64,000 bases of DNA, taken from assembly GCF_020035535.1 (NCBI RefSeq), contig NZ_CP083350.1, forward strand, positions 3,110,501-3,174,500, written 5' to 3'. The DNA comes from Ensifer adhaerens (GTDB taxonomy: Bacteria > Pseudomonadota > Alphaproteobacteria > Rhizobiales > Rhizobiaceae). The translations under genes and the position numbers were made by a program. A model generated the notes under the pieces. That model was not told the origin of the DNA. It searched no databases and was given only the letters and a program-made list of their open reading frames with translations. Of this stretch, positions 46,731 to 56,271 are shown piece by piece (within the stretch, counting starts at the first letter, position 1; each line of letters opens with the position of its first letter).

Positions 46731-47675
46731 TTGAAACACTTTTTCCTCGCAACGATTCTCGCCGGCGCCATGTCGCTGCCGGCTGTTGCCGCTGACTACA
46801 CCATCATCGCACCGGCAAACCCGGGCGGCGGCTGGGACCAGACGGCTCGCTCGCTCCAGACGGTCATGCAGCAGGAAGGCATTTCCGGCAACGTTCAGGT
46901 TCAGAACGTGCCGGGCGCCGTCGGCACCATCGGTCTTGCCCAGTTTGCAAGCCAGCAGAAGGGCAACCCGAACGCCCTGATCGTCGGTGGCTACGTCATG
47001 GTCGGCGCGATCCTGACCAACAAGTCCCCGGTCACGCTCAAGGACGTCACGCCGATTGCACGCCTCACCGGCGAGTACGAAGCGATCGTCGTTCCAGCTG
47101 CTTCGGAGATCAAGTCGATGGCTGACCTTGTCGCAGCCCTGAAGAAGGACCCGGGTGCGGTGTCCTGGGCTGGCGGCTCGGCTGGTGGTACCGACCACAT
47201 CGCCGTTGGCCTGATTGCCAAGGCTGCGGGCGTCGACCCGACCAAGATCAACTACATCGCTTACTCGGGCGGCGGCGAGGCTCTTGCAGCCATTCTCGGC
47301 AGCCAGGTCACGGCCGGTATTTCAGGCTATGGCGAGTTTGAATCGCAGGTCAAGGCCGGCACGCTTCGCCTGCTCGCCGTATCCAGCGCCGAGCGTATCT
47401 CGGGCGTTGAAGCCCCGACGCTGAAGGAATCCGGCCTCGACGTCGTCGTCGAGAACTGGCGCATGGTCGCTGCCGCTCCCGGCCTGTCCGACGAGCAGAA
47501 GGCTGCCGTATCGGCTGACATCGAAAAGCTCGCGAAGTCCGCCGGTTGGCAGGAAGTCCTGAAGACCAAAGGTTGGCAGGACACCTACCTCGCCGGTGAC
47601 GCGTTCAACGCCCAGCTCGACAAGGACGTTGCAGCCACCGAAGGTGTTCTCAAGGACATTGGACTGGTGAAATGA
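46731..47675 (+). CDS. tctC: Tripartite tricarboxylate transporter substrate-binding protein
   Basis: 314 residues from a TTG at 46731 with GGAGG eight bases upstream; longer in-frame starts place the signal peptide internally. Signal peptide LKHFFLATILAGAMSLPAVA, then YTIIAPANPGGGWDQTARSL, the TctC/Bug ligand motif, and YIAYSGGGEALAAILGSQVT. It captures a carboxylate in the periplasm and hands it to the TctB/TctA membrane pair. The ligand cannot be fixed from sequence. Confidence 0.88.
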   Translation: MKHFFLATILAGAMSLPAVAADYTIIAPANPGGGWDQTARSLQTVMQQEGISGNVQVQNVPGAVGTIGLAQFASQQKGNPNALIVGGYVMVGAILTNKSPVTLKDVTPIARLTGEYEAIVVPAASEIKSMADLVAALKKDPGAVSWAGGSAGGTDHIAVGLIAKAAGVDPTKINYIAYSGGGEALAAILGSQVTAGISGYGEFESQVKAGTLRLLAVSSAERISGVEAPTLKESGLDVVVENWRMVAAAPGLSDEQKAAVSADIEKLAKSAGWQEVLKTKGWQDTYLAGDAFNAQLDKDVAATEGVLKDIGLVK

Positions 47676-48163
47676 CCAAGGGGCATCACCCTTCAACCGC
47701 AACGCGTCGCCCGGATCGGGCGGCGCTCTTCATCGCGGTCGCTCTCGCCGCAATCGCGGGGCTCATTTTCTGGGATGTATCGCGTTTGGCCGGCGCTGCC
47801 GGCTATTCCCAGGTCGGACCGACGACGGTTCCCTATGCGATCGCATTCTGTCTTCTCGGCCTCGCGATCTGGACCGCGGTCGAAGCGTTTCGCGGTGATT
47901 TTCCGGAACGCGAACACCAGGAAGTTGCTCCGGTCATCTGGATCGTCGGCGGCCTTGCCGCCCAAATGCTCCTGCTGAACGTCGCGGGTTTCTCGATCGC
48001 CACCGGCATTCTGTTCGCGTTGACCGCACGTGGCTTTGGCAAGCGCAAGCTCTGGTTCTCAATCCCGGTCGGCATCGCGATCTGCTATGTCGTTTGGGTG
48101 ATCTTCGCCAAGCTCCTGCAACTGTCGCTGCCCGCGGGGCCGCTTGAACGCCTGTTCTTCTAA
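47672..48163 (+). CDS. tctB: Tripartite tricarboxylate transporter small membrane subunit
   Basis: 163 residues with four predicted membrane segments ([40 protein letters not shown], then about residues 87-110 and 125-145). This is the TctB topology. The start overlaps the tctC stop by four bases (ATGA), and tctA starts 15 bp after it, so the three genes are one operon. Confidence 0.85.
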   Translation: MTKGHHPSTATRRPDRAALFIAVALAAIAGLIFWDVSRLAGAAGYSQVGPTTVPYAIAFCLLGLAIWTAVEAFRGDFPEREHQEVAPVIWIVGGLAAQMLLLNVAGFSIATGILFALTARGFGKRKLWFSIPVGIAICYVVWVIFAKLLQLSLPAGPLERLFF

Positions 48164-48177
48164 GAGGGCCGACGACC

Positions 48178-49695
48178 ATGGCTACTTTTGATTTCCTGAT
48201 GCAGGGATTGCTGGTTGCTGCGCAGCCGATGAACCTGCTCTACGCACTGATCGGCGTCACGCTCGGTACGGCCGTTGGCGTTCTGCCCGGTATCGGCCCG
48301 GCTTTGACCGTGGCTCTGCTCTTGCCCGTCACCTATCGCCTCGATCCAGGCGGCTCGCTGATCATGTTCGCCGGTATCTATTATGGCGGCATGTATGGCG
48401 GCTCGACCACCTCGATCCTCTTGAACACGCCCGGTGAAAGCGCGTCGATCGTGACCGCGCTCGAGGGCAACAAGATGGCGCGTGCCGGACGCGGCGGCCC
48501 GGCGCTGGCGACAGCCGCAATCGGCTCCTTCGTCGCCGGCCTCATCGCCACGCTCGGCCTCGCCTTCATCGCGCCCTACATCGTCAAACTGGCTCTGGTC
48601 TTTGGTCCGCGCGAATACTTCGCTCTGATGGTGCTGGCCTTCGTCACCGTCTCATCGGCTTTCGGCGATTCCACGCTTCGCGGCCTGACGTCGTTGTTTG
48701 TCGGCCTGGCCCTTTCCGTCATCGGCATCGATCAGTTGACCGGCCAGGCACGTCTCTCCTTCGGCGTACCGGAACTGCTTGACGGCATCGAAGTCACGAC
48801 GCTTGCCGTTGCCATGTTCGCCATCGGCGAAACGCTCTTCATTGCTGCCCAGGGCGACAAGGGTCCAGACAAAGTCGAGGCCGTGCGTGGCTCGGTCTGG
48901 ATGAATGCGACGGACTGGGCACGCTCCTGGAAGCCTTGGCTGCGCGGCACCTTCATCGGCTTTCCGATCGGCGCCATGCCGGCTGGCGGCGCCGAGATCG
49001 GCACCTTCCTGTCCTATGCAGCAGAAAAGCGCCTGACGAAGCATCCCGAAGAGTTCGGCAATGGTGCAATCGAGGGTGTTGCAGGTCCAGAGGCCGCCAA
49101 CAACGCGTCTGCCGCCGGCACGCTCGTTCCGCTCTTGACCCTCGGCCTCCCGACAACAGCAACGGCAGCCATCATGCTGGCCGGATTCCAACAGTACGGC
49201 CTGCAGCCGGGGCCCCTGCTGTTTGCCACCAATCCGCAGCTGGTCTGGGGGCTGATCGCCAGCTTGCTCATCGCCAACTTCATGCTGCTGGTTTTGAACC
49301 TACCGCTGATCGGTCTCTGGGTGAAGCTGCTTACGATCCCGAAGCCGTGGCTCTATGCCGGCATCCTGTTGTTCGCGACACTCGGCACGATCGGTGCCAA
49401 CCCGTCGGTCTACGAACTCGGCATGCTGCTCGCGTTCGGCTTGCTCGGCTTCGCCATGCGCATCTTCGGCTACCCGATTGCCCCCGTCGTTGTCGGCCTG
49501 ATCCTTGGCCCGCTGGCCGAGCAGCAGCTCCGCCGGGCACTCGCCATCAGCCAGGGGGACTTCAGCGTGCTGTTCACCTCTCCGATTGCCGCTGTGCTCC
49601 TGGCTATTGCCGCTGCAGCGTTGATCGTACCGCTGATCCTCAGGGCCCGCGGTCGCGGCGAGGTGCTGTCGCAGCTGGCGGCCAACGAAGACTAA
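48178..49695 (+). CDS. tctA: Tripartite tricarboxylate transporter large membrane subunit
   Basis: 505 residues, about 11-12 membrane segments. Family motifs are [60 protein letters not shown] and the second half repeat [20 protein letters not shown]. Full length. It is the carboxylate/ion permease of the system. Confidence 0.93.
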   Translation: MATFDFLMQGLLVAAQPMNLLYALIGVTLGTAVGVLPGIGPALTVALLLPVTYRLDPGGSLIMFAGIYYGGMYGGSTTSILLNTPGESASIVTALEGNKMARAGRGGPALATAAIGSFVAGLIATLGLAFIAPYIVKLALVFGPREYFALMVLAFVTVSSAFGDSTLRGLTSLFVGLALSVIGIDQLTGQARLSFGVPELLDGIEVTTLAVAMFAIGETLFIAAQGDKGPDKVEAVRGSVWMNATDWARSWKPWLRGTFIGFPIGAMPAGGAEIGTFLSYAAEKRLTKHPEEFGNGAIEGVAGPEAANNASAAGTLVPLLTLGLPTTATAAIMLAGFQQYGLQPGPLLFATNPQLVWGLIASLLIANFMLLVLNLPLIGLWVKLLTIPKPWLYAGILLFATLGTIGANPSVYELGMLLAFGLLGFAMRIFGYPIAPVVVGLILGPLAEQQLRRALAISQGDFSVLFTSPIAAVLLAIAAAALIVPLILRARGRGEVLSQLAANED

Positions 49696-49709
49696 GCCAT
49701 CAAGACAAC

Positions 49710-49739
49710 GCAACTCCGGAAGAACCCTTTCGGAGTTGC
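49710..49739 (+). terminator. Hairpin after tctA
   Basis: GCAACTCCG at 49710-49718 and CGGAGTTGC at 49731-49739 form a 9-bp stem, but no T-run follows. It may act with the stronger hairpin 33 bp further on. Confidence 0.5.
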
Positions 49740-49771
49740 CGCAATAGCGCCTCCTCCCAAGGCCAATCCGC

Positions 49772-49802
49772 AGGCCCGGTCGGTTGACTTCCGACCGGGC
49801 CT
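49772..49802 (+). terminator. Strong hairpin after tctA
   Basis: AGGCCCGGTCGG and CCGACCGGGCCT form a perfect 12-bp stem with a 7-base loop, followed by GCTTGCTTTG. Likely the operon terminator. Confidence 0.7.
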
Positions 49803-49902
49803 GCTTGCTTTGCATGGCAGGCGTGTCCAATTGTGCCTTGCAAAAAGACTGCCCAGATCCCATCTTTTGCTCATCAGAGATAAAACGAAAGCGAGCAAGA
49901 AG

Positions 49903-50070
49903 ATGGCAACCACAACTTATCACAAGGGTTTCATCGGCCGTGCGTTCGCAGTACTCGGCGCTGCCAGCGCTGCCGCCGCCGCTGTTGAAGGTCACCGCCG
50001 CCCGAAGGCAAGCGACCTGCGCACCCTCGGCATCGACCCGGCGACCTTCCCGGACACGCGCCGCGGCTAA
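49903..50070 (+). CDS. Small protein of unknown function (55 residues)
   Basis: MATTTYHKGFIGRAFAVLGA opens the protein, followed by an Ala-rich hydrophobic patch and a charged C-terminus containing ASDLRTLGIDPATFPDTRRG. I chose ATG 49903 over a longer frame because the tail is cohesive with it. Similar short rhizobial proteins have an N-terminal amphipathic or membrane-contacting helix followed by an LGID motif, but no function is known to me. Confidence 0.6.
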   Translation: MATTTYHKGFIGRAFAVLGAASAAAAAVEGHRRPKASDLRTLGIDPATFPDTRRG

Positions 50071-50243
50071 TGATCTTCAACGCGCCTAAGGCGCGTCATA
50101 TCCTCCCAAGGATAAGCCACGGCTCGGGATCGGAAGATCGCCGGGCCGCAGCCATGTTGGAAAAGTGTGTCCCTTTCTCAATTCGTTGAATGCTTTCAAC
50201 GCACTAACGGCGCACGCATAACGACACGTAGAGCGACGTTGTG

Positions 50244-50690
50244 TCATTTCTTCGCGCGATAGATCAACACCGGTATCGTCGAATGAGCCAGCACCTTGGC
50301 GGCTACGCTGCCCAGCATCAGGCTTCCGACGCCACTACGACCATGCGATGCCATGATGATGAGATCGGCATCTTTTAGTTTCGCTTGGTCGATAATTGCC
50401 CGATAGACTTCGTTGCTGCTGACCTGCGCGGTCTGGCACGCGACGCCTGCCGCCTCTGCCTTGTGCGCCAAAGCCGTAAGCATTTCCGTTGCATGCTTGC
50501 GGGCGAGTGCTTCGTATTCCTCGCGCGTCCCCGACAGTTGCTCGGGTTCGACCGAAAATAGATGGAAGGGCTCGGTAACAGCAAGAATGGTGACCCTTGC
50601 GCCACTCTCCTTAGCGAAGACTATGCCCGCGTTTACCGCGATTGTTGCCAGGGGTGAACCGTCGGTGGGTATAAGAATGTTGCGAAACAT
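50244..50690 (-). CDS. UspA-family universal stress protein
   Basis: 148 residues, single Usp domain. It opens FRNILIPTDGSPLATIAVNA and has the ATP-binding loop ASHGRSGVGSLMLGSVA with the G-2X-G-9X-G-S pattern. A perfect FNR/FixK box lies upstream at 50747-50760, so it is probably induced at low oxygen. Such Usp proteins in rhizobia accompany microaerobic or symbiotic growth. Confidence 0.9.
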   Translation of the reverse strand: MFRNILIPTDGSPLATIAVNAGIVFAKESGARVTILAVTEPFHLFSVEPEQLSGTREEYEALARKHATEMLTALAHKAEAAGVACQTAQVSSNEVYRAIIDQAKLKDADLIIMASHGRSGVGSLMLGSVAAKVLAHSTIPVLIYRAKK

Positions 50691-50746
50691 GGGATCCTCC
50701 TCTTCCAGGTTCCGGAGAGAGCCTAGCGCCGGCAGAGGCTTGTTCC

Positions 50747-50760
50747 TTGATCCCGATCAA
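50747..50760 (-). promoter_or_regulatory. FNR/FixK-type box (anaerobox)
   Basis: TTGATCCCGATCAA is a perfect TTGAT-N4-ATCAA palindrome. Its centre is about 63 bp before the Usp start codon, allowing activation from near -41.5 if the leader is about 20 nt. FixK or FnrN would be the regulator in a rhizobium. Confidence 0.8.
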
Positions 50761-50875
50761 GGTTCCGGGCTTCAGTGACAAAGCGAGGAGTTCGCCTGCC
50801 GGATACCTTGCCATCACCAGGATAAAGAGGTCCGCGATCGCGAGATCGCCAAGGTCTTGGCCTTGGTGAGCTCGC

Positions 50876-51223
50876 TTAGCGAGATTTGACGAAAGGGAAG
50901 AAATCTCGCAGTCGCCGGCGCAGGATGTAGGACCAGGGCACCTCGGCATCGATCGCCTCGTAGCCGGCTTGCGTCAGCGAGAATTGGACACCGCCGCCAT
51001 CTACTTCTCTGCGGGTAATGTATTGCATGTTGAGGGCGCGAAAGACCGCCGCATGCAGTTCCTGCGGCCAATAGATTTCGTCTGCCGGCACCCGATAGGC
51101 ACCAGCCTTGTAAAGCTCCTCAAGCACATTCCTTAAATCACTGGCCAGCATTGAATGTTTATCGGGCGCGGCGCGCGGTTTGGCAATGCGCGCAACACCC
51201 AACGGATAGGTCGAGGTCTCCAA
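50876..51223 (-). CDS. Hypothetical protein, possible winged-helix fold
   Basis: 115 residues. The middle reads like a winged helix: PQELHAAVFRALNMQYITRR then VDGGGVQFSLTQAGYEAIDA, similar to short wHTH domains that end in a wing plus LTxxGxxA. No partner domain. An internal Met at residue 25 (MLASDLRNVLEEL) could be the true start. The gene precedes the FNR-box usp gene on the same strand but has the box after it. Function unknown. Confidence 0.5.
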   Translation of the reverse strand: METSTYPLGVARIAKPRAAPDKHSMLASDLRNVLEELYKAGAYRVPADEIYWPQELHAAVFRALNMQYITRREVDGGGVQFSLTQAGYEAIDAEVPWSYILRRRLRDFFPFVKSR

Positions 51224-51365
51224 CGCACGGTCGCGCCGTTAGGCCCCCTCGATCATCGCCCTACCCTTTGGGGGGCCAAGAACGCAGCGCGAGTGGCGGC
51301 TCTTACCGATTAAGGTCAGCTGGTGAATTTCGAGTGAGAAACGCGGGCTCATGTAGCCCCCGCGG

Positions 51366-51683
51366 CTACATCCTTGGCGCCGGCCCTTTCAGGCCACCGC
51401 TTTCGGACGCGCCCCGCGGAACAAAGCCCACGGAAAAGCCGAACAGACTACCGATCCTCTGGAGTGTTTCGACGGTTTGATTGGCTTTCCCCGTTTCGAT
51501 CTCCGCGACCTGCCGCTTGGTAACCCCAGTGAGCGTTGCGAATTGCTCTTGTGTCAGTCCGAGCGATTTACGGATCTCAACCACCCCGTCCGGGAAGCGA
51601 AGCTCCCCGGACGCAGCCTTTTCACGAAGGCGGGCGCGGAGCACACTGATCTCCTCCTTCGTCGGTTTCTTCCACCTTGGCAT
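51366..51683 (-). CDS. HipB-like XRE-family regulator/antitoxin
   Basis: 105 residues. An XRE helix-turn-helix is clear: VVEIRKSLGLTQEQFATLTG then VTKRQVAEIETGKANQTVET. The C-terminal segment GSLFGFSVGFVPRG is the HipB type. It follows the hipA remnant on the same strand with a short spacer. Since hipA is broken, it has no toxin to restrain here and may persist as a simple repressor. Confidence 0.8.
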   Translation of the reverse strand: MPRWKKPTKEEISVLRARLREKAASGELRFPDGVVEIRKSLGLTQEQFATLTGVTKRQVAEIETGKANQTVETLQRIGSLFGFSVGFVPRGASESGGLKGPAPRM

Positions 51684-51695
51684 GTCCGGCTCCCC

Positions 51696-52935
51696 TTACC
51701 CTCGGCGTGGTCGTTCACCCGCGCGCGCCGATAACGCTCTTGGCAATGGCGGCCGCGTTTGCATCGCCCGGTCGACGACTTCCTGCGGAATCCCGAATTC
51801 GTAGATACGATTGACCACGCCGATCGCTCGCCAAAATCGGAAATCTCATCCAGCAGTCTCTCAGCGATCTCAAGGCTTTCGGGAAATACGGCTCGGCACA
51901 CCTCGGCCCAGTCTGGCGCCGTGTCGCGGTGCGTGTCCCGCATGGCTGCCCAACGTGTCGATCTCGAGATCCCCTCCACAGCGAGCCGCATCGGAGCGAA
52001 GTCGTATAGCGGGGCGATCGACACGCCGCCCAGCGGCCCTTTCGAGATCGCGGTGTTCCGACCGTGATTATCCGGATTTCCGAATGCCTGATTGGCAATG
52101 TCGCGCTTCACGTATTCGGCGATGTCACCGTATGGATCGGACGAGTATTTCCGAAGGACATCGATATAGTCCTCATGGTTCGCCAGGTGTCCGTACGCCG
52201 CGACGCCGATTGCAGATACCATGCTCTCTCTATCGAACCGTCGCTCCATCCGTGATCTTGCGGTCGAACCGGGGGATCATGAGAACGCCCTCTGTGTATG
52301 TCGACGGCTCATGAACTTTGAGGCCGAGTTCACGGGCGATGACAGAGTATCCGGCCTCTGCTTCGAGGATCAACCGGTCACGCTCTTCACGGCTCCTGAG
52401 GAGCTTCACGATGACATGACGGACTGCCTCCTCGTCTTGAACGAACGCGTCAGCGTAGTAGAGGCCATCGTTAGCCATCGTCAGCGCAACCTTGGGCCAT
52501 TCCCCTTGAAGTCCGCTCGAACCCGACGCGATCATTCCGAACCGATCCACGACTTCGATAAACCGTTCGGTCCTGCCGAGGATATCGTCTTCCGTGCTCC
52601 TGCTCGCGGACGCGGATGTTTCCGATCGGATGGCCGGCCGCACGCATCAGCAACGGAACGTCCGATGCGCGATCGTCAACACCCAGCCGCATGTGTTCCG
52701 CCAGCTTCCGGCGCGCGTGGCCCTGGGGCATTAAGTCCAGTAGAAACGGCGGCCAGGTCGGGAGGTACCGGTTCTCCAAATCGACCGGATATCGGACGGG
52801 AAGCGCGCGGCCGTCATGGACCTCTCCGTAGGCGTAGCGGTCTGCCGCGGCGAATGCAATGAAGTAGTCAAGGTCGCACTCGACGACAGAAGGACCGAGA
52901 TGGCCCCTTTCTTCTTCGAGCAGTGATGCGCGCAC
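51696..52935 (-). pseudogene. Frameshifted hipA-type kinase toxin gene
   Basis: Recognisable HipA pieces follow each other in different minus-strand frames: FAAADRYAYGEVHDGRALPV and LMPQGHARRKLAEHM (52935 to about 52600), then GEWPKVALTMANDGLYYADA and GVLMIPRFDR (to about 52245), then HLANHEDYIDVLRKYSSD with the kinase motif FGNPDNHGRNTAIS (to about 51826), then VVNRIYEFGIPQEVVDRAMQ to a TAA at 51696-51698. At least three frameshifts. The GTG near 52935 is a weak start, so the N-terminus may also be damaged. Clearly inactive unless sequencing errors are common here. Confidence 0.8.
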
Positions 52936-53037
52936 TCGGCCGCCAATCTCCCTGCCTCGTGAACCGGTGGAAATGTTGTCAGACTATCTGGGGGCGAGGT
53001 ACGCCTTCACAACAAGACAGCGGCACCGGAGAGGCAA

Positions 53038-53230
53038 CTACTTTTCAGGTGCAGAAGGGTTCGCTTCCAGCGAATATCCGATCGATCTCACCGTGCGAAT
53101 GATGTCTGGCCCATGGCGATTCAACGCCCGCCTTTCATTCGAACTCGACACCATTGTGGAGACCTTCGAGGCGTTACTGCGCATTGCACAGATTGACGTC
53201 GCGCCACCCCCAAGCTCCCGTGGCATCGGG
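53038..53230 (-). pseudogene. C-terminal relic of an OmpR-family response regulator
   Basis: The minus strand reads RRALNRHGPDIIRTVRSIGY and then SLEANPSAPEK before a stop at 53038. This matches the recognition-helix-to-wing end of OmpR/PhoB DNA-binding domains (family pattern like LRRKL..I.TVRGVGY). Only about 60 residues remain and the receiver domain is gone. It directly abuts the end of virB11, so the T4SS operon or its insertion may have truncated it. Confidence 0.55.
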
Positions 53231-54229
53231 TCATCCGTTAGGCGTGATGTAGATTTCGGTTGCGCGAAACCGACCATCCTTTCGGTTGCATTGGACGATG
53301 ACGTCGATCGATACCCTCAGCAAGCTATCGATGTCTTTACGATCCAGATTACGTCCGCCTTCGGATTCCTTCACAAGAAGCGTCAACTGTTGCAAGGCGA
53401 GCTTGGCCGAATCGGCATGAACGGTGGTGATCGATCCCGGATGACCGGAATTGACGTTGCGGATGTAGTAGAATGCCGTGCCATCGCGCAGTTCCTGCAG
53501 CAGAATTCGGTCCGGCCGCATCCGGAGACAGGATTCTAGTAGGTCCTTTGGGCCTGCACCCGAGAGTCCTTGAGCACCCTTCGAATAGAAAAGGCGTACG
53601 TGGTTGGGCTGCGGAATAGCCAGTTCGGGAGTGTCCTCGATCGAAATGATCCGCTCATGATTTGGAATATGCTTGATCAATGCTTTCGACAGTGTCGTCT
53701 TGGCTGATCCGGTTGCACCGGAGATGATGATGTTCTTTCGAGCGATGACGGCTTCGCGCAGAAACTCCTTGAAGCGGCCGGCACGGTATAGCGCCAGTAA
53801 ATCCTGGTCCTGCGTCGCGGTGCCGTCGCTGGCCGCTCGCGTCTCGGAGAAAAAGTCTCTCTCCTCCAGGTCGTCGAGCGTGAACGTTACCGAGGATGGC
53901 TTTCGGATGGTGATGCTGACGGTGTTCCTGGTGGTCGCGGGCGGAATGACGATCTGGATTCGTTCGTCCCCCGGCAGGGTTGCCGACAGGATCGGTCGCG
54001 TTTCATCGATGGATTGATGGGAGAAACTCGCCACGGCACGGGCAAGGCGCAGCAACTTTTCGAAGGATAGCGCCGGCAGATCATGGGTCCGCCAACCACT
54101 GGCGCCTTCTGTCAGCACCTGCCCGGGCCGATTGACGATCACTTCGTAGAGCGACTTGTCATTCAGGAACGGCGCGAACGGAGACAGCAGCTCACGAACG
54201 ACCGCTGCGTCAGGGCCTTCGATCATCAC
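53231..54229 (-). CDS. virB11: VirB11-type secretion ATPase
   Basis: 332 residues (GTG 54229, ATG follows). It is a hexameric traffic ATPase at the inner membrane. The N-terminal domain (1-140) is followed by Walker A GATGSAKTTLSK, the Asp box RIISIEDTPELAIPQP, Walker B LLQELRDGTAFY and the His box SGHPGSITTVHAD. The P-loop has Ala where the second Gly of the GxxxxGK motif usually stands (codon GCC). Last gene of the virB operon, 8 bp after virB10. Confidence 0.93.
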   Translation of the reverse strand: MMIEGPDAAVVRELLSPFAPFLNDKSLYEVIVNRPGQVLTEGASGWRTHDLPALSFEKLLRLARAVASFSHQSIDETRPILSATLPGDERIQIVIPPATTRNTVSITIRKPSSVTFTLDDLEERDFFSETRAASDGTATQDQDLLALYRAGRFKEFLREAVIARKNIIISGATGSAKTTLSKALIKHIPNHERIISIEDTPELAIPQPNHVRLFYSKGAQGLSGAGPKDLLESCLRMRPDRILLQELRDGTAFYYIRNVNSGHPGSITTVHADSAKLALQQLTLLVKESEGGRNLDRKDIDSLLRVSIDVIVQCNRKDGRFRATEIYITPNG

Positions 54230-54237
54230 CCCCTGCC

Positions 54238-55407
54238 CTACTTCGTCACGAGAGTCGACTGCGGGCTGAAATCCCTCAGCGCCGCCCGGTCGAGGACCTT
54301 GTTCCGAGGTTCGGTCACGCGCAGCCTATAGACACCGGAGAAATCGAGATCACGCGCCACGAAGATCGAGACGAGTTCGCCCTGGTGTTTGTTGAGCGTC
54401 GGAGGAATGTTGATTGATTGCTCGACAGCGATTGCGGCCGCCTGCTGGCCGGCGCTTGTCGTGTTCTCAGCGTCGAGGTCACTGTCTTGCAACCGGCTGC
54501 TGGCATAGCGCGCGGCGTCGCCGACGATGGAAAGGAGAAGCGCACTTCCAAACCGCTCCCACCAATGCGTGTCGACATAGCCGTCCACGCCCGCCCGGCC
54601 GAGCGCATCGGTCGCCGGCGAGGCCAAGGTGACGATGACGCCGTTCGGGGTTTTCGCGCGGTTCCAGAGCACGAAAAGGCGCTTCTGCCCACGCTGAAGG
54701 CCGCCACGATACTCGCCGAGAACTTGAGTGCCTTTTTCCATAAGCACGACGCGGCCGTTGTCCGAGAGGACATCACGGGCGATCACGCAGCTCGTGAAGC
54801 CGGGCTGATCAGATGCTAGTGCAGTTTCCAGAATGCACGGTATTGAGGTCCCCATCGTAACAATGAAGTTCCGATTGCCGAGGGTGCCGGCGCGCGAGCC
54901 CTCAAGCCCGGTCGGCCGTAGCAGCTCGTTGAACCGCTGCTCGTCGGCGTTGGCCGAGTTCTGGCCCATCATGCTTCCATCTTGCGGCACGAAATTGCTG
55001 TCCCCGGGCATGGCCGGATCCGCAGTGTCGCGGTGCGACGTCGTGTTCTTCTGCCCGCCGCTGAAGGCCATGACGGGTGCCCGGCGCGCCGAGTCGAGCA
55101 GCGGATCTTCCTCCTTCACCTCCTCGGGCGCGACAGGGGTCGGCAGCTTCACTTCCGGCACTTGCTGAACCGGCTGCACCTTTTCCTTGGCCGGCTCGAA
55201 ATTCGTCGTCTGCCGGATGACAACCCGCTCCGGTCTCGTTGTGTCCGGCGGCGTCTTCTCGCCACTCATCGACCACAGGGCGAAGGCGACAAAGGCAATA
55301 ACGGTCAGCGCAACCGCGCCGCGCTTCAGGACGGGATTGCTATCGACCCTGCCGGGAACCGTCTCGGCACGCTCGCCCGGTATCCGGCTTTCGTCTTCCT
55401 GAACCAT
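54238..55407 (-). CDS. virB10: VirB10-type T4SS core protein
   Basis: 389 residues. A cytoplasmic N-terminus, one membrane segment (residues 29-46, RGAVALTVIAFVAFALWSMS), a Pro-rich periplasmic linker and the TrbI-like C-terminal domain: TMGTSIPCILETALASDQPG, EKGTQVLGEYRGGLQRGQKR, and the outer-membrane antenna region WWERFGSALLLSIVGDAARY. It spans both membranes and gates the channel. Family length and motifs are complete. Confidence 0.93.
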   Translation of the reverse strand: MVQEDESRIPGERAETVPGRVDSNPVLKRGAVALTVIAFVAFALWSMSGEKTPPDTTRPERVVIRQTTNFEPAKEKVQPVQQVPEVKLPTPVAPEEVKEEDPLLDSARRAPVMAFSGGQKNTTSHRDTADPAMPGDSNFVPQDGSMMGQNSANADEQRFNELLRPTGLEGSRAGTLGNRNFIVTMGTSIPCILETALASDQPGFTSCVIARDVLSDNGRVVLMEKGTQVLGEYRGGLQRGQKRLFVLWNRAKTPNGVIVTLASPATDALGRAGVDGYVDTHWWERFGSALLLSIVGDAARYASSRLQDSDLDAENTTSAGQQAAAIAVEQSINIPPTLNKHQGELVSIFVARDLDFSGVYRLRVTEPRNKVLDRAALRDFSPQSTLVTK

Positions 55408-55416
55408 GAAAGCCTC

Positions 55417-56271
55417 CTATGGCGCTGAGCCGGAGTCCGTCCGAACGACGCGTTCGACCGACGGCGACGTCGTGTTGGTATCAGGATTGATGCCCACCCG
55501 ATCATAGGCCTCATTGAAGACGCAGAGCACGTCCTGTCCCCTCCGCAGGATGAACTTCCGGCTAATCGCGTGAACCACGACCAGGTTGCCGTCGACGGAA
55601 TTGGGCACCAGGCTCTCGCTACCGTCCGAGTTCTCGATGTAGATGGCCGGCATTTCCTGGTTGCCAACGAAGGAAAAGGTCGTGACCTTGCCATTGTCGT
55701 AGACCGATTGCGGCTCTACCGCCTGAGAACCTTGCGCCGAGTAACGCCAGTTTCGCGGACCGTAGGCTTCGTGCATGGCCAGAACATTGTCGACTTGCTG
55801 CGCCCGTGCAGCGCTGGCGCGCGCCGCCACGGCCTGACGGCGCCGTTCAACCTCGTCGGCCGGGTAGCGGTATTTGACGTAAAAGTATGCTCCCTTCCCT
55901 ACCTCTACCGCACCATCCCGCACTGTTAGTTCCATCTGGTAGCTCCGCGTCGAGCCGTCACGCCGGGTGGTCACGGCAGACAGATTTGTGACTGGCTGAT
56001 TTTCCCGTGGTTTGAGAAACAGGATATTGCCCGCCGGTGCGACCTCCCAAGCCACACTATTGCCGAGCGCAACATGCGCTATCTCTTCGTCGGCCGCGAA
56101 CTCGACCTGCACCGAAGAACGCAATGAACCGATGATGCGAGTGATGTTGTAGGGCTGGTAATCAACAAAACGAACACGGTTGTCCTGCGACGCCCCGCGA
56201 GGGATTTCGAGGGCAAGCGCCATGTTGGCGGCAGCCGTCAGAAAGAAAGTGAGGGTTGCGATATTCCGCAT
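55417..56271 (-). CDS. virB9: VirB9-type T4SS core protein
   Basis: 284 residues from ATG 56271, which overlaps the virB8 stop (TGATG); a longer frame to 56391 lies inside virB8. A signal peptide (RNIATLTFFLTAAANMALAL) is present. CagX motifs follow: FVDYQPYNITRIIGSLRSSV, GNILFLKPRENQPVTNLSAV and the C-terminal FSFVGNQEMPAIYIENSDGS. It forms the outer-membrane ring with VirB7 and VirB10. Confidence 0.92.
   Translation of the reverse strand: MRNIATLTFFLTAAANMALALEIPRGASQDNRVRFVDYQPYNITRIIGSLRSSVQVEFAADEEIAHVALGNSVAWEVAPAGNILFLKPRENQPVTNLSAVTTRRDGSTRSYQMELTVRDGAVEVGKGAYFYVKYRYPADEVERRRQAVAARASAARAQQVDNVLAMHEAYGPRNWRYSAQGSQAVEPQSVYDNGKVTTFSFVGNQEMPAIYIENSDGSESLVPNSVDGNLVVVHAISRKFILRRGQDVLCVFNEAYDRVGINPDTNTTSPSVERVVRTDSGSAP

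Noticed and set aside
50082..50096. CGCGCCTAAGGCGCG hairpin after the 55-residue gene as a terminator
   Set aside because: The loop is three bases and no T-run follows, so termination is not supported.
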